A model generated the notes under the pieces. It was given only the letters and a program-made list of their open reading frames with translations. It did no database searches and was not told the origin of the DNA. Below are positions 22,600 through 33,339 of a DNA stretch of 64,000 nt, one piece after another. The translations under genes were made by a program, and so were the position numbers. Each line of letters begins with the position of its first letter. Positions within the stretch are counted from its first letter, which is position 1. This stretch comes from Lepeophtheirus salmonis (lineage: Eukaryota; Arthropoda; Copepoda; Siphonostomatoida; Caligidae), in contig NC_052140.2 of NCBI RefSeq assembly GCF_016086655.4, forward strand, positions 11,284,001 to 11,348,000, given 5' to 3'.

Positions 22600-23620
22600 C
22601 TCACACTTTTATTTCTTGAATAACCCTTTTTTCTTCTGATTTTATTTAAAATAAAATTAATTAAAATAGACAAAAAGTCTTTTGAATTGTCACTTTTAAT
22701 AAGCATTAGCGTCTAATGAATCAAAACAAGAGTAATATCAGAAACCTCAATTTCTTCTTAACTCCCTCTCTTGATTCTTTAACGTCATTAAAGCAATATT
22801 TTTCTATTAATAACCATATATTTCTTATTAACTGTAAGTAAAATAACATATTTTGGAGGAAATGCAAGTTAAAAATAATAATATTCATAAATAATTCTTA
22901 AAAAAAACAAAAATGAATGTTTAGCGTTGCTTACAATAGCAATTTCTACTATAATATAATATTGTAGTTGTTTTAAAAAATGTACCCTAAACTGGTCCAA
23001 TTTGGTCTTTTTTTTTGGAAATGTTGAGACGTCATAAGCTTATATATGCATTTGTGTAAAAATAGATGAATAATAAATTTTGAAAATTTTAAAAAGGTTA
23101 TAGAGGTCGCGCAACGAACTTAAAGTTTTGAAAAGTGACGTTTTTTTCGAAAATGTTGTGTTTTTCTTGTATTATCTTTTAATCATTAGCAGATATAATT
23201 AAATCATTTTTATAATTTGTTTTACATAATGAAATAACCTTTATAAAATATTTTACTATTTTGTTCTTAAATTAGTTTTTTTGGATTTTAAACGGAATAG
23301 TAGGGAAGGACTTTTTTACCCTATTACTCACAGCACGCATTATCGATCTTTATTCTTTTTAATTAAACGGCAATATTGTTGAATTTTTACTGTTAGAAAG
23401 GAACAATATTATCAGCGGGACTTTGAACCTTCATTAAGGTTTGTTCAATAAGCTCTTTTGTTACAGAAAGTCATCGAATTCGTTTAAAATATGCAAAAAT
23501 ATATTTTCTTGAATAATCTCCTATTTTTTTCGTAAACCATCAAGATAAAAAATTGACGAATCTAAATATTATGTACATACAATGAGTGTTGTTGATATTA
23601 AAAAAAAATTTAATAATATT
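22600..23620. other. No gene recognised
   Basis: This is AT-rich sequence between two members of one transposase-like family. Nothing is seen beyond homopolymer runs and a short palindrome near 22948-22970. Confidence 0.4.
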
Positions 23621-23626
23621 TCCTAC

Positions 23627-24840
23627 TTAATGTACTTTGTTTCGAATTGGTTTGTTTTGGTCTTGGACAACTTGTAATAAATATTGCTTCTGCTCTTCAT
23701 CAGTAGTTATTAAAGAGTTGAATTCTTTTATGAGAGCAACTCCTCTTTCAGCCAAATCATTAACACCTATTAAGTTGTTAATGATTGAACACGCAGCCTT
23801 ATAATCTCCTCCAGAATTCCAAGTTTTAGGGTCAGTTTGAAGGAAATTATTTATTATATCCAAACATGTAAAAAAGTTTATGGTGGTTTTGGAAATAAAA
23901 TTTGATAAGGATAATTGCCCAATATTTTTCATCTTTATTATTGCTCGTTTTGGTGTATTTGATGGACTAATGGGCCCTTCCGAATTGTTAATTACTTGGT
24001 CATATTTCTTTTTTCTTGAGATGACACTTTTGGGTCAAAAAAAATGCCAAGGCTTATTATGATCGTTTAAATACCACAGATGCCTTGAAATTTTTTTTTG
24101 TTGCAGCTTCTGAAATTTCTGGATTTGCATTTTCAAAGAATTTCAAGCTTAAGATAAATTCAAGATCATGCCGTGGAGCAGATATAAACTCAGGAGCTGT
24201 GAACCAAGCTCTGATATATATTTTCACGATAAAAATAGAAATATTGCGAATTCCTTTAATTTCCTTAGCAGTGAGCTTAAATTGATCTCGAAACAAATAA
24301 ATCTTGAGAGCGTGCAACGCCTTGCTCATCCAACGAGCATGATGCATAGCTCCTGGTGCAATAAAGGGTATACCTCGAGGAGAAATACCTCTAAGAAAAA
24401 TGATAGCAAGTTCTAACAACTCTTTAAAGTCATTTCTTATTTGAAAACTATAGAGTTGTCTCTTAGCAAAGTCAATTATACTATTATTAATATCTGAAAT
24501 GACATTCAAATCATTAGTCATGACAGTCTTAAAGTCTGTTTTGTCGATTTTTTCCCATTCCTTCTGAAACCTTTTAAAAACTTGAATATCAGGCCCAGAT
24601 GTAATCAAGTAATGCACATACAGCATTGATTTTCCCAGAGTTGCTTGCTGTTGTATCAAAACATAGAGCTCTCAACCAATGTTTGACATTCCAATCCTCT
24701 GGCAACTGATAAATAGCTTTTGCCTGAGCAAACTTAGGAACACCCAGAAGTTGACTAGTACCGAATCCAGATAAAATTACAGGTACACAATCGACCATTT
24801 TTCTCTTTGTTAGGCCCTTCAATAATTTGACATCCCAATG
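23627..24840 (-). pseudogene. Multicopy transposase-like protein, decayed copy A
   Basis: A splice acceptor (TTAACTTAG, 24849-24841) precedes HWDVKLLKGLTKRK. The frame continues with GFGTSQLLGVPKF and ALCFDTTASNSGKINAVCAL. A small deletion with frame change follows, then a 200-codon open frame (24659-24057) with SGPDIQVFKRF, ELLELAIIFL, PGAMHHARWMSKALHALK and AWFTAPEFISAPRHDLEF. A poly-A slip near 24090 shifts the frame. HLWYL, ERGVALIKEFNSLITTDEEQ and QYLLQVVQ follow, with a stop at 23627. The CFDTTASN and HHARWM blocks resemble the aspartate and TRW blocks of hAT-like RNase H transposases. The family assignment is from memory of similar invertebrate proteins, and the element class is inferred. 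Confidence 0.65.
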
Positions 24841-24861
24841 CTAAGTTAAAGGAGATTTTGG

Positions 24862-25045
24862 TACATTGTACCCGTATTATACATTTTATTACAAATTATT
24901 TTATTAATACATACTAAGACAAACTTGTTAATCCTCTTCATAATTCGTATTTAATATGCATCTATACATTTACTATAATATAATATTATAGTACATAGGA
25001 TGTACCCGTTTTATATATTAATACTACGACAAACTTGCTAGTCCA
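24862..25045. repeat. Short imperfect direct duplication beside the P element
   Basis: A block around GTACCCGTATTATA with a following GACAAACTTGTTAATCC (24868-24935) recurs as GTACCCGTTTTATA and GACAAACTTGCTAGTCC (25003-25043). Between them is a 23-nt palindrome (24973-24995, centre A, arms ACTATAATAT). The function is unknown. Confidence 0.6.
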
Positions 25046-25065
25046 CGGAGATAGATAGATTCACC

Positions 25066-25103
25066 CAAGGCATATATAATCAGGTATGTTCTTCTGAAAT
25101 ATT
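25066..25103 (+). repeat. P element left terminal inverted repeat
   Basis: This segment pairs with 28554-28513 on the opposite strand, allowing one 4-nt gap. Blocks ATATAATCAGG and ATGTTCTT are shared exactly in both ends. Confidence 0.8.
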
Positions 25104-25281
25104 TTTGATTTGTTATTGAAAAGAGCACGTGACCTCTGACGTTATTGGATTTAAAATAATAGATAACAGATGAATAATTTCAAAATATAATTAATATTTA
25201 TATTATCATCATTTACTTTAAAAGTCTAGCCTCAACGATTATCCTAATAATTTCAAAATGAGCACTCCGTAGAGAAATATT

Positions 25282-27983
25282 TTACTTTGTGCTGTGTCAA
25301 TCTGCTAATCTTATCATGTGAGCTCCGGTGAAGGTTATTCTTACCATAGATTTCCCAAATCCAAGGACATTTCGGCAAAATGGATCCAAGCTTGTCATAG
25401 AGAACACCCATTCAATCCATTCAAAACTGACAGAGTTTGTTCTAGACATTTTGAGGAAGACTACTTTCAGAGAAATCTAAAGGCCAAACTCATGTCTAAC
25501 TACGGAAGGACTTCTAGTAGCAAGGTTCAGAAAACTTTGAAATCAAATGTTTTCCTACTTTATATTTGGTTCCTGAAAGCTCTATTCGAGCTGCGGAGAT
25601 AGAGAAATCAAATATGAAAATGACAAAAAGGTAATTGATAGAATAAATAACTATATGCATAAGAAATTAAGCAGATCTATTTTATACATATTCATGACCA
25701 TCCTTATATTTCTCCAAGGCTCTCCTCCAGGAACTCAAAAAAAATTGTCAATTAACTTCTCACTACTCCCAAACAAGGAAATTTGAAAGTTGATAAGCCA
25801 CCTGAAAAATGATCTGATGCTTTGGAAGTATCATTTGAATATTTAAAGCCTTCTTTGATGTCTCCTTGGGGACTATTGAAGAACATGTAATACCACAATG
25901 AATGTGTCAGTACAGACAAATATGTATTATGAACAACTTCTTCATTGGGGGAAGGAAAAGAAAAGACTTCTCATGAAAAAAAATAGACTTGAAAAAAAAA
26001 TTATTTAAAGAAAAGTGAATGTAAAGCCTATAAATGTAAATTAAGTAAAATATTTTCACCTAGTCAAGTCAATGTTCTAATGAATGAGAATGTTAACTAT
26101 TGACCTAAAAATTTGAATGGAGGAAGATATTCAGAGGTATCTCATTCTGAGATCAATGACTGGAGGAAAAACCATTAAATATCTTAAGAACAAACTTCCC
26201 CTTCCCTTGCCAGCTTTATCCATATTAAGGATATGGATTTTCAAATTTAAATGTGGTCCTGGAATTTTAAATAAACAAATGGATGGTAAATATAGGAATA
26301 CATTATTGTTATGGTTAATTATAATTAATAATTTCAGATTGTTTTCCTTTTTAGAGCTCTCTCAAATGGATGTCCATTTAAGCCGTCTTGGATTCTTGTC
26401 TTTCGATGAAATGAAATTGAAACGAAGTTATGACTATTCTCAATCTTTGGACCAAGTCTTTGGCCCGTACAAGAAGATTCAGGTGGTATGGTTCGTGGTC
26501 TTTGTGATTCTTGGAAGATGCCTGTTTATTTTGATTTTGACAAAGCAATGACTATTGAAAATCTATTTGGTATTATTAAAAAAATAGAAGAAAGCGGAAT
26601 ATCTGTAGTGGCTATGGTATCTGATATAGGCCCCTCAAATGTGGGATTGCAAAAGATATTGGGAATTTCCTAATAATCTCCTTACTTTTGAAATCCATTC
26701 AACACATTCAAAAAGATTTACGTATTGTATGATATACCTCACCTCATTAAACTATTGAGGAGCAATTTCTTGTATAAAGGAGTTATCTTGCTGGATCTTC
26801 AATTACAAAAAATGATTTTTTAGCATTGATGGCAAAAGATTCAAACGATCTAAAAATGCCTGATAAGATTAAAGATATTCATTTAGAATGCCAAAATAGT
26901 CAAAGACAACGTGTTTATCTAGCAACACAACTATTGAGCCTAACAACTGCCTCTGGGCAGTAATATCTATTTCCTGAAAAAAATCCTCAAACGGATTTGA
27001 TCAAAACAGTAAATAAACAGATTCATGGTTCGACGTCTTCAATAGTAGGAAGCCTTTTGACTCCAAAATAAACTTGTGTGGATTAGGTAATCATATGAAA
27101 GAACAGGAAGAGGCTCTTAAAAAGATAAAAGAGACAATTAAATGTATCCGGTGAATTGTAAAGGAAATTATTCCTTTCCAGCGTGGAATTTAAATTTCCA
27201 TTGACTCTTTGGAAAACTTATTCAATGACCTGAAGAAAGCATCTAGAATCAAATACATACTTACTTCCAAGTTAAATCAAGATTGTCTCAAAAACTTTTT
27301 CTCTTCTCGCGCTTGAGGGCCTTGGGAGTATCCAACGACAACCCAACTAGTATTGATTGACTTAGACTAGTTGTTCTTGGTCATGACGACCGACTTCACA
27401 TTGGGTCAACAATAGTTCGAATAGAATAAGTAGAAACCTCATAAATGGATAACTTTCTTGGTTGTTTAATTAAGTAAATAGAACCAGAAAATAAAGAAAT
27501 GGAAATAGATTAGGAAGAATATGAAGATGCTTCACTTTTAGCTGCCGAGTTGGCTATGAATCCGGATCTGGAGTACGAAGCACCGTCAAATTCTTCCTCC
27601 TCAGCCTATGACTGTAGACTTCAAGGATTGGGAAATATTACTGGATACTTGGCCAAGAAGGTTTCTTTTAAATATCGAGAAATTGGTTTCTAGACTTGAG
27701 ATGATCTTTTTTGTGATTCAGATATGAAACCGTGGATATCAGCATTATCCAAAGGAGGACTGACAAAACCTACAAACTCCTTCCTCACTCGGGTAAAAAA
27801 TTTGATGCAATCTTTGAAGCATATCATGGACAGGAAATATCGAAACAACGTAATGTTATTGATACTTTAATATCAATTCTTCAAAGTTCAGCTCTAGATT
27901 TCCACCAAGATATTATTAGAAAGTACGCTTGTCTAAGAACATTTAAAAGAATTAAAGCCCTGAATATTAGTATAAATTATTAA
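25282..27983 (+). pseudogene. P element (THAP9-like) transposase pseudogene
   Basis: A THAP zinc finger comes first: Cys at 25288 and 25303, YHRFPKSKD, WIQACHRE, and VCSRHFEEDYF near 25440. A TAA at 25306 interrupts it. A basic, coiled segment (KKRLLMKKNRLEKKL, about 25960) follows. Then come KIFSPSQVNVLMN and LRSMTGGKTIKYLKNKLPLP (26150-26210), a retained 69-nt GT-AG intron (26286-26354), and FLSFDEMKLKRSYDYSQSLD. A one-base loss near 26488 precedes MVRGLCDSWKMPVYFDFDKA and VSDIGPSNVGLQ. Next are VYDIPHLIKLL, INLCGLGNHMKEQEEALK, ISIDSLENLFNDLKKASR and a C-terminal block GYLAKKVSFKYREIG and WISALSKGGLTKPT. Order and span fit a complete P transposase. Many stops make it dead. Confidence 0.9.
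26286..26354 (+). other. Retained intron in the P transposase
   Basis: It is bounded by GATG|GTAAAT and TTTTTAG|AGCTC. Removing it joins NKQMD to ELSQMDVHLSRLGF in frame (phase 1). Its presence shows that the copy descends from DNA and not from a retroposed message. Confidence 0.75.
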
Positions 27984-28512
27984 AAAAATAATGAAATTTG
28001 TAGAAAATTTATGAAATTATCCCATAATATTTATTTTTTTTTGTTAAAATAAAAACCCTTTAATTGGTAAAACTCTGTATGACTCTCTTTCTTAGGAAAT
28101 GGTATTAATAAAACTACTTTAATTTAACTTGATTTTTTTTTTTTTTACAAAACATTGAATAACTATTATCCACGAACAACTAAGTATAAATTTATAAAGG
28201 AAATAAAAACTCATAAATTGGCCAATTACCTATATAAACTTTGATAATCTAGGCTTGGAGATCTTCAGAACTCTCAATTATCATCCAATGAAAAAATTAC
28301 TCCTTCTGCTAACCAACGGTCTGACTCGTTAGAGGTATATAAACCAACTATCGTAAATTATGGTAATTATTACATCTACAGATGGATATAGAAACCCTTA
28401 CATCCCATAATTCTGGCAAAACGTCAACCTACCAGTAGTATACTATAATTGATATTTTAAATCCAATTACGTCACAATCCGTCCCGGGCCGTATTTCTGA
28501 TGGACACGCTTG

Positions 28513-28554
28513 AAAATTTCAAAAGAACATGCCTGATTATATGTATATACCTTG
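28513..28554 (-). repeat. P element right terminal inverted repeat
   Basis: The reverse complement starts with CAAGG and contains ATATAATCAGG and ATGTTCTT, as the left end does. It carries 4 extra bases relative to the left end. Confidence 0.8.
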
Positions 28555-28617
28555 CATACACCTACTCAAGTTTAATAGAAATACAAGGTTGGACCGTCAT
28601 GTAATAAGACTTGCTAG

Positions 28618-28813
28618 AATTTCCAATTTAATGTATCGTACCGATTACTGGGCCTGATAGGCAAATTTTGACAAAGCACACAACCACTCATAGTATATGA
28701 CGTCACTATTTCAATAATTTTCAATTTAATGTATCATACCAACTGCTGAGCAAGAAAAACAGATTTAGAGAACTCACGCAACCACTCATAGACTATGACG
28801 TCAATATTAAAAA
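28618..28813. repeat. 98-bp tandem duplication, each unit with a TGACGTCA palindrome
   Basis: Unit 1 is 28618-28715 and unit 2 is 28716-28813. Both begin AATTT(C/T)CAATTTAATGTATC and contain CAACCACTCATAG followed by TATGACGTCA. The palindrome TGACGTCA is at 28698-28705 and 28796-28803. The octamer equals a CREB/ATF consensus, but no promoter role is shown. Confidence 0.75.
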
Positions 28814-29925
28814 GTGTGGTCGGAGTCAACATCAGTCGGACATGCGTTATGAGATAACCTTGGATTTCTGTTAACCTTGTACCTACTATAATATTATACT
28901 ATCGTAGATGTCCGCTAATAAAAACGCATAACCAGGGTATTTATTTCAAAAACAAGGAAAGATACAGGCCTAAAAATAGACATAATATAAAAGTTGTTTG
29001 GAACTCTTAGTTACGTATCAAGAACTATGTTTCATTCTGATCAGACCAGATTCCTGGGCTCTGGGTGGCAAGGTTTTTTTTCGCTAATATTTGATTTTTT
29101 TTCATAGAGCAAGATCGATCCCCCGTGTTTCAAGGTTTTTTTTTAAAGTATGAATTGTAGATTCGAAAATGCACGACAAAAGTCCAAAATCTAAAAGAAA
29201 AAATGATTGTACTAACGAAAAAGGGAGATCGTATATTGAATACGAATTAAAAAAAGGAATTAGGAAGAAAAAGATTAGCGAGTTAGTCTTAATATGTATC
29301 TTCATTATGCTTGAAGAAGAAACATCATATATAAAAATTGTATTTATTCCAAAAAATCACCCTTACTTCTCGTGGCGATGAGTTTCCAGTTTCACATACT
29401 CGTTCCTCATTAAATTAGCAATGAAAAGGACAATAATTAAATAATAAAGTCAGTCATTTTAACCAAATTACTAGATATTTCTAAAATTCAATATTTTTGT
29501 ATTTTGCAATTTCAAGAGTGACAAAAGGGGGTAAAGATTTGATTATATTTACATCAAATTTGACATAAAACAAAACAAAAAAGGTTGTATCAAAGGAGGT
29601 TTTAAAATAGAAATTTACCTAATACATATTTATAGTTGATCGTTTTAGTATATAATTTTAATATAAATAAAATATTTTTTCATTGGCTAACTTTAAAATA
29701 GTTCGTGTAAGTAGCACATTAAAATAACGTCCAATTTTTATTATATATGATTTTTCACTATTATAGTTTTAAAAAAGACTCTCTAATCTTCTTTGGGATT
29801 TAATGTAGTGTTAATTTATAAAACAATAAGCAAAAAATAAACAACAGAAGAAAAATTGTAGTATTTGCAATGTTTATTTATATAAATATAGGATTATATA
29901 AATATAGTTTTTTGGGAGGAGAGGG
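28814..29925. other. No gene recognised
   Basis: AT-rich sequence. A 70-codon lysine-rich frame at 29169-29381 has no recognisable domain and overlaps another frame of similar length on the opposite strand, so it is not called. Confidence 0.4.
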
Positions 29926-30163
29926 AGGGGCTTGCTATTAATTTTAAAAATAATTGAAAAATTAAATTTCAAATATTAAATTTTATTAAAAAAATTCCAA
30001 AATTCTACATTTACTTTACAAAAAACTTAAATTTTTTGAACAAAAATTTCAAAAATTCACAGCTATTTGCATAAAATTAAATGAAAATATTAAATTTTCT
30101 ATAAAAAAGCAAAAAAATCCTAGTTTGGAGAGGGCTACCCCCCATTCCCTGCCGCCGCCCCTG
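29926..30163 (-). repeat. AT-rich element copy with CAGGGGCGGCGG end
   Basis: Read on the minus strand, the end at 30163 is CAGGGGCGGCGGCAGG, followed by GGTAGCCCTCTCC. A long AT-rich body then carries repeated TTGAAATTTTT and AATAGCTGTG-like words. The same layout is seen at 56441-56880 and, with variations, at 54825-54990, 55227-55917 and 63480-63865. No coding capacity exists. Confidence 0.6.
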
Positions 30164-30332
30164 AAATGTATGTTTGATACTCATTTTGGAGAGTGCACCT
30201 AATATATGTACAATAACATGTATCAACGAGCGTGTATATCTTAACTATAGGTTATCATAGGGGGGGAAAAGTAGAGTGCATATAACAGAGTTACTTTTTG
30301 TAATAACTGTTAGTAATAGCCGGACTCTGTCT

Positions 30333-30480
30333 AGTATATTAATGGAGGTAAGTTTGTCTGTAGAAGCTTAATTTTTTTTTTTTTTTTTTGTCCAATTAAT
30401 ATTTTAAGACTGCGTGACTACTTGATCAAAGAAATAGAAATTTAAAAAGGAGCTTTTGTAGCTGAAGCTCAGTGTATGAA
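30333..30480 (+). repeat. Direct repeat flanking the next mariner, left copy
   Basis: It shares CTAGTATATTGATAAA-like sequence, GACTACTTGATC-AAGAAATA and AAGCTCAGTG-AT with 31551-31694 in the same orientation. A 20-nt T run at 30371-30389 is specific to this copy. Confidence 0.65.
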
Positions 30481-30584
30481 CAAAGAAAGAAAAGGGAATA
30501 AGGTCCTAATTCCATACTATACATATAATTATATACATAGATTCACACACACAAGTTCCGAAAACATGTGACATAACTTTCATT

Positions 30585-31400
30585 CGAAATTGTCACCCTT
30601 AACCTTTACCACAGCCCAAAGTCTCTAAGAAAGAGCTTTCATGCTACACGCACCATGTGCACAGGGATAAAGTCCCAGGCAGCCACCATTTTGGCTTTCA
30701 GGTAATCCAAACTCTTGCCGGGGATCACAAAGGCTTTACTCTCAAGAATGGGCCACATGGAATAATCCATGAAGTTTAGGTTGGGGCTGGAGGGGTCCCA
30801 GACACCACTCAATAAGGCCTCACACCACGGCTGTGTCTCTTGGATGTGTTGGAGGGGGCGCCATCCTGTATGAAGGTTTATGGGTTATTCTGGAAGTGAT
30901 GTTAGGCCCAGGGAACAAGACCTTCCTCTGGGTGGTGTTGATGTACTCATTGGGGTTTATCTTCACCATTGCCAGCAAAAAATACCAAGGGGTACTTCTC
31001 AGTCACGGCCGCCCAAACCATCACAGACTGTAACTTTTGCACTCTGTTGACTCCATGGTGGCCCAGTTCCCCTTTTGCCCCAAATCCAATCATTTTGGGG
31101 TTTAAAAGCCTGTTACACAATAGAAAATCTTCTCATCACTAAACACAATGTTGGGAGCCGTGCCGGTCCCCAGCTTTTGAAGAATGGAATTGCTCTCTCA
31201 AGTCTTTTAACTTTGACCTTACTTGACAGGTACTGTTGACTCATCAATTTGTAGGGATATATCCTCAGGTCATCTCAGATAAGGGCTTTCATTGTTGTTG
31301 CACCCATGTTGAAATCCTTGGGCATCTTAATGAGGTCGAGATTTGCCCTTAAGGTACTTCTTGATTATAGGCTTGATCTAGCTTCGACGCAAAAATGAAT
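30585..31400 (-). pseudogene. mariner/maT-type transposase pseudogene, catalytic triad still visible
   Basis: Reading down from 31400, the minus strand gives a helix-turn-helix remnant (SRSTLRANLDLIKMPKDF). It continues with NIVFSDEKIFYCV (first aspartate, near 31137), VMVWAAVTEKYPLVFFAGNG and FIQDGAPSNTSK (second aspartate, near 30865). WDPSSPNLNFMDYSMW (third aspartate block, near 30775) and ILESKAFVIPGKSLDYLKAK follow. All three acidic positions survive, but at least four frame changes and several stops separate them. The first helix-turn-helix and the N-terminus are missing. The D-x-D spacing and QDGAPSN variant suggest a basal mariner or maT lineage, which is an inference. Confidence 0.85.
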
Positions 31401-31550
31401 TTATTATAATATCTCGCAACCTTAAATATGTACCGTATCATATGTAGTTAATTTAACAGGACTTTCTTCGGACCCTGTATATTATTAGAGCAAAGTTTGT
31501 CTGTCTTTTTTTAATGCCTACTTACTCCGAACAATCACAGATATTCCCCC

Positions 31551-31694
31551 TAGTATATTGATAAAACTAAATTTGTCGATCGATTCCTCATTTTTGAGTC
31601 TGCAATTAATATTATAGATCTGCATGACTACTTGATCTAAGAAATAACAAGGTAATAACGAGCGTGTGTAGATAAAAGCTCAGTGCATCAATTA
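31551..31694 (+). repeat. Direct repeat flanking the mariner, right copy
   Basis: This is the partner of 30333-30480. The two copies sit about 1.2 kb apart on either side of the mariner at 30585-31400. Confidence 0.65.
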
Positions 31695-31710
31695 AAAAAA
31701 GAAATGAAAA

Positions 31711-31730
31711 GGAGAGGAGAGGAGAGGAGA
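31711..31730. repeat. (GGAGA)4 microsatellite
   Basis: Four tandem GGAGA units are followed directly by a short TA run. No role is known. Confidence 0.8.
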
Positions 31731-32765
31731 TATATATATCGTCAAAGAAAAAACTATTTGTCTGTTTGTCGACACCTAATAACTACGATTAATGCTGGCT
31801 ACTCCTTCTAGTTACGTAAACAATAAAAATTATATCTTTAGACAAGGATACATATCGAAACAAACAAACAAACTTAGAACGAAATAAATAAAACATGACA
31901 AAATCTCAATTAAATACTATTAAAAACTCAATAAAACCGAAGTATAAGTTCTTACTTCTGTGTATACTTCCTTAAGTGTCTACTTTCCCCTTGTATCCTC
32001 ATCGGGTATATCACATAATGACCATGGATACAGCAACATTAATCCTCCCATTATTTGTGCCATTAAACAGATAAAAAACATCCAAAGGTAATAACAAAAT
32101 TTTAACATATATATATCGTTTAGTATCGAACATTCACAGAAAAATGTTATATGGCTTTTAATATTCCTCATAAGAGGCACTTCTCTCGTTTCTTGTTATA
32201 AAATGGGTATCCTACTTCAAGAATAGATAAGTTTTTTATAGCTCACCCATTTATCTACAGATGTTAAAAATACATTCGTAGAATCATTGACACGTCTAAA
32301 TTACCTATTGGAGCATTCATTAAAAGATCAAATATATATCTTTTTAAATAAGGATATCAACATCATTGAAATCCTCCTTCGAAAGGTAACGATTGACCCC
32401 TGTATCCTAATTTCTCCAAGACAATCGATGAATATTGGGCATGTTAGTAATAAGAACTGGACCCTAGGATTATTATTTTTTTTTTTTTTTGAAGATTTAG
32501 TAAATGAAAGCCCTAAATTTCAAGGAACAATTATTTGCAAATGTCACAAATTATACTATTTTTTCAAAGGTAAAAAAAAAAAAATTCATTTTTTTTTAAA
32601 AGATTTTTAAATTCATTTTCCTTTACAAATCTTATAGGTGTCTTAACAGCATTTGTATAAATTAAAGATTTAAGAAAATAAGATCTTCGACTAAACTAAT
32701 CATCCAATAAAAAAAAATGCCAAATAAAAGCCGAACAAAATAAAAAATTAATTATCCAATATTAT
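31731..32765. other. No gene recognised
   Basis: AT-rich sequence with homopolymer tracts (T run near 32470-32490, A run near 32573-32583). The open frame at 32287-32610 depends on these runs and has no recognisable similarity. Confidence 0.4.
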
Positions 32766-32769
32766 TGTC

Positions 32770-33335
32770 TTTGGCATCAATAACAGTCTTGACTCGATCT
32801 CAAAAACAGGAGCAGGTCTTGATGACAGTCTCATTTGTCAGATACCAGAGTTTCTCCCTCATCCTGGACATCAGCTCGGATTTTTTGTTGCAGGGAGATA
32901 AGTTGGTGTGTCGCTCATCTGCACCCCATACAAAGGAGCCCATCGGTTTGAAGGTACAGTGAGCTGGGAGGTCAAACACAGTATCCAACAAGTCAAAAAA
33001 TAATTATGACAACCAGGTCAACGTTTTCTTTGGAGTGGGGCATGAAACAGAGTCATACTGTCACCTCTAGACTTTCCAGATATAGGATCTGTCCAGGATG
33101 GTAAGAATTTTGCAATCTCATCATTTTTTTGTTATAAACGGATTGTTACAAGGTATCTCTGCATTTTTTTGACGATTGTGGAATAAATAAATCGTTCATC
33201 AATGCCATTTTTTTCACTGGCCCCAAACACTTCTAACCAGCCGTCAATACAACAAAAAACGTCCTGCTGCACATGGGTTCAAATTTTGTTGTTAAACAAC
33301 AGCCACATTGGGTACTTGGCTTAGACATTTGATCT
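32770..33335 (-). pseudogene. mariner transposase pseudogene, degraded
   Basis: The C-terminal part on the minus strand (32991-32780) reads DLPAHCTFKPMGSFVWGADE. This aligns with the family's WPPSSPDLNPMDFFVW block, with the third aspartate replaced. RMREKLWYLTNETVIKTCSCF and RVKTVIDAKDNN follow, the usual tail. Upstream (33230-33050) is a possible inner segment, VFGASEKNGIDERFIYSTIV. The catalytic aspartates are not recognisable. A short related piece occurs at 60840-60900, sharing the GTTGTTTAACAAC word in the same context. Confidence 0.65.
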
Positions 33336-33339
33336 AGAT

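Larger units (their letters stand above)
25066..28554 (+). mobile_element. Full-length P element (THAP9-type), 3.49 kb
   Basis: The left end begins CAAGGCATATATAATCAGG at 25066, and the inverted right end begins CAAGGTATATACATATAATC at 28554. The two match over about 38 positions with one 4-nt gap. A subterminal inverted block (TTGGATTTAAAATA) occurs at 25145-25158 and inverted near 28460-28473. An 8-bp flank GATTCACC (25058-25065) faces CATACACC (28555-28562) with 6 of 8 matching, the duplication length expected for P elements. The transposase-like gene inside runs in the plus direction from a THAP domain to the P-type C-terminus. Stops and frameshifts make it non-autonomous now. Confidence 0.85.

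Noticed and set aside
24085..24416. Plus-strand open frames of 66 and 82 codons
   Set aside because: They are antisense to the 200-codon frame of the transposase-like protein at 24659-24057.
29169..29381. Lysine-rich 70-codon frame as a small gene
   Set aside because: No start context, splice site or similarity supports it, and the composition follows the A-rich DNA.
32287..32610. 107-codon plus-strand frame
   Set aside because: It runs through poly-T and poly-A tracts and encodes homopolymer-driven residues. No similarity is recognised.
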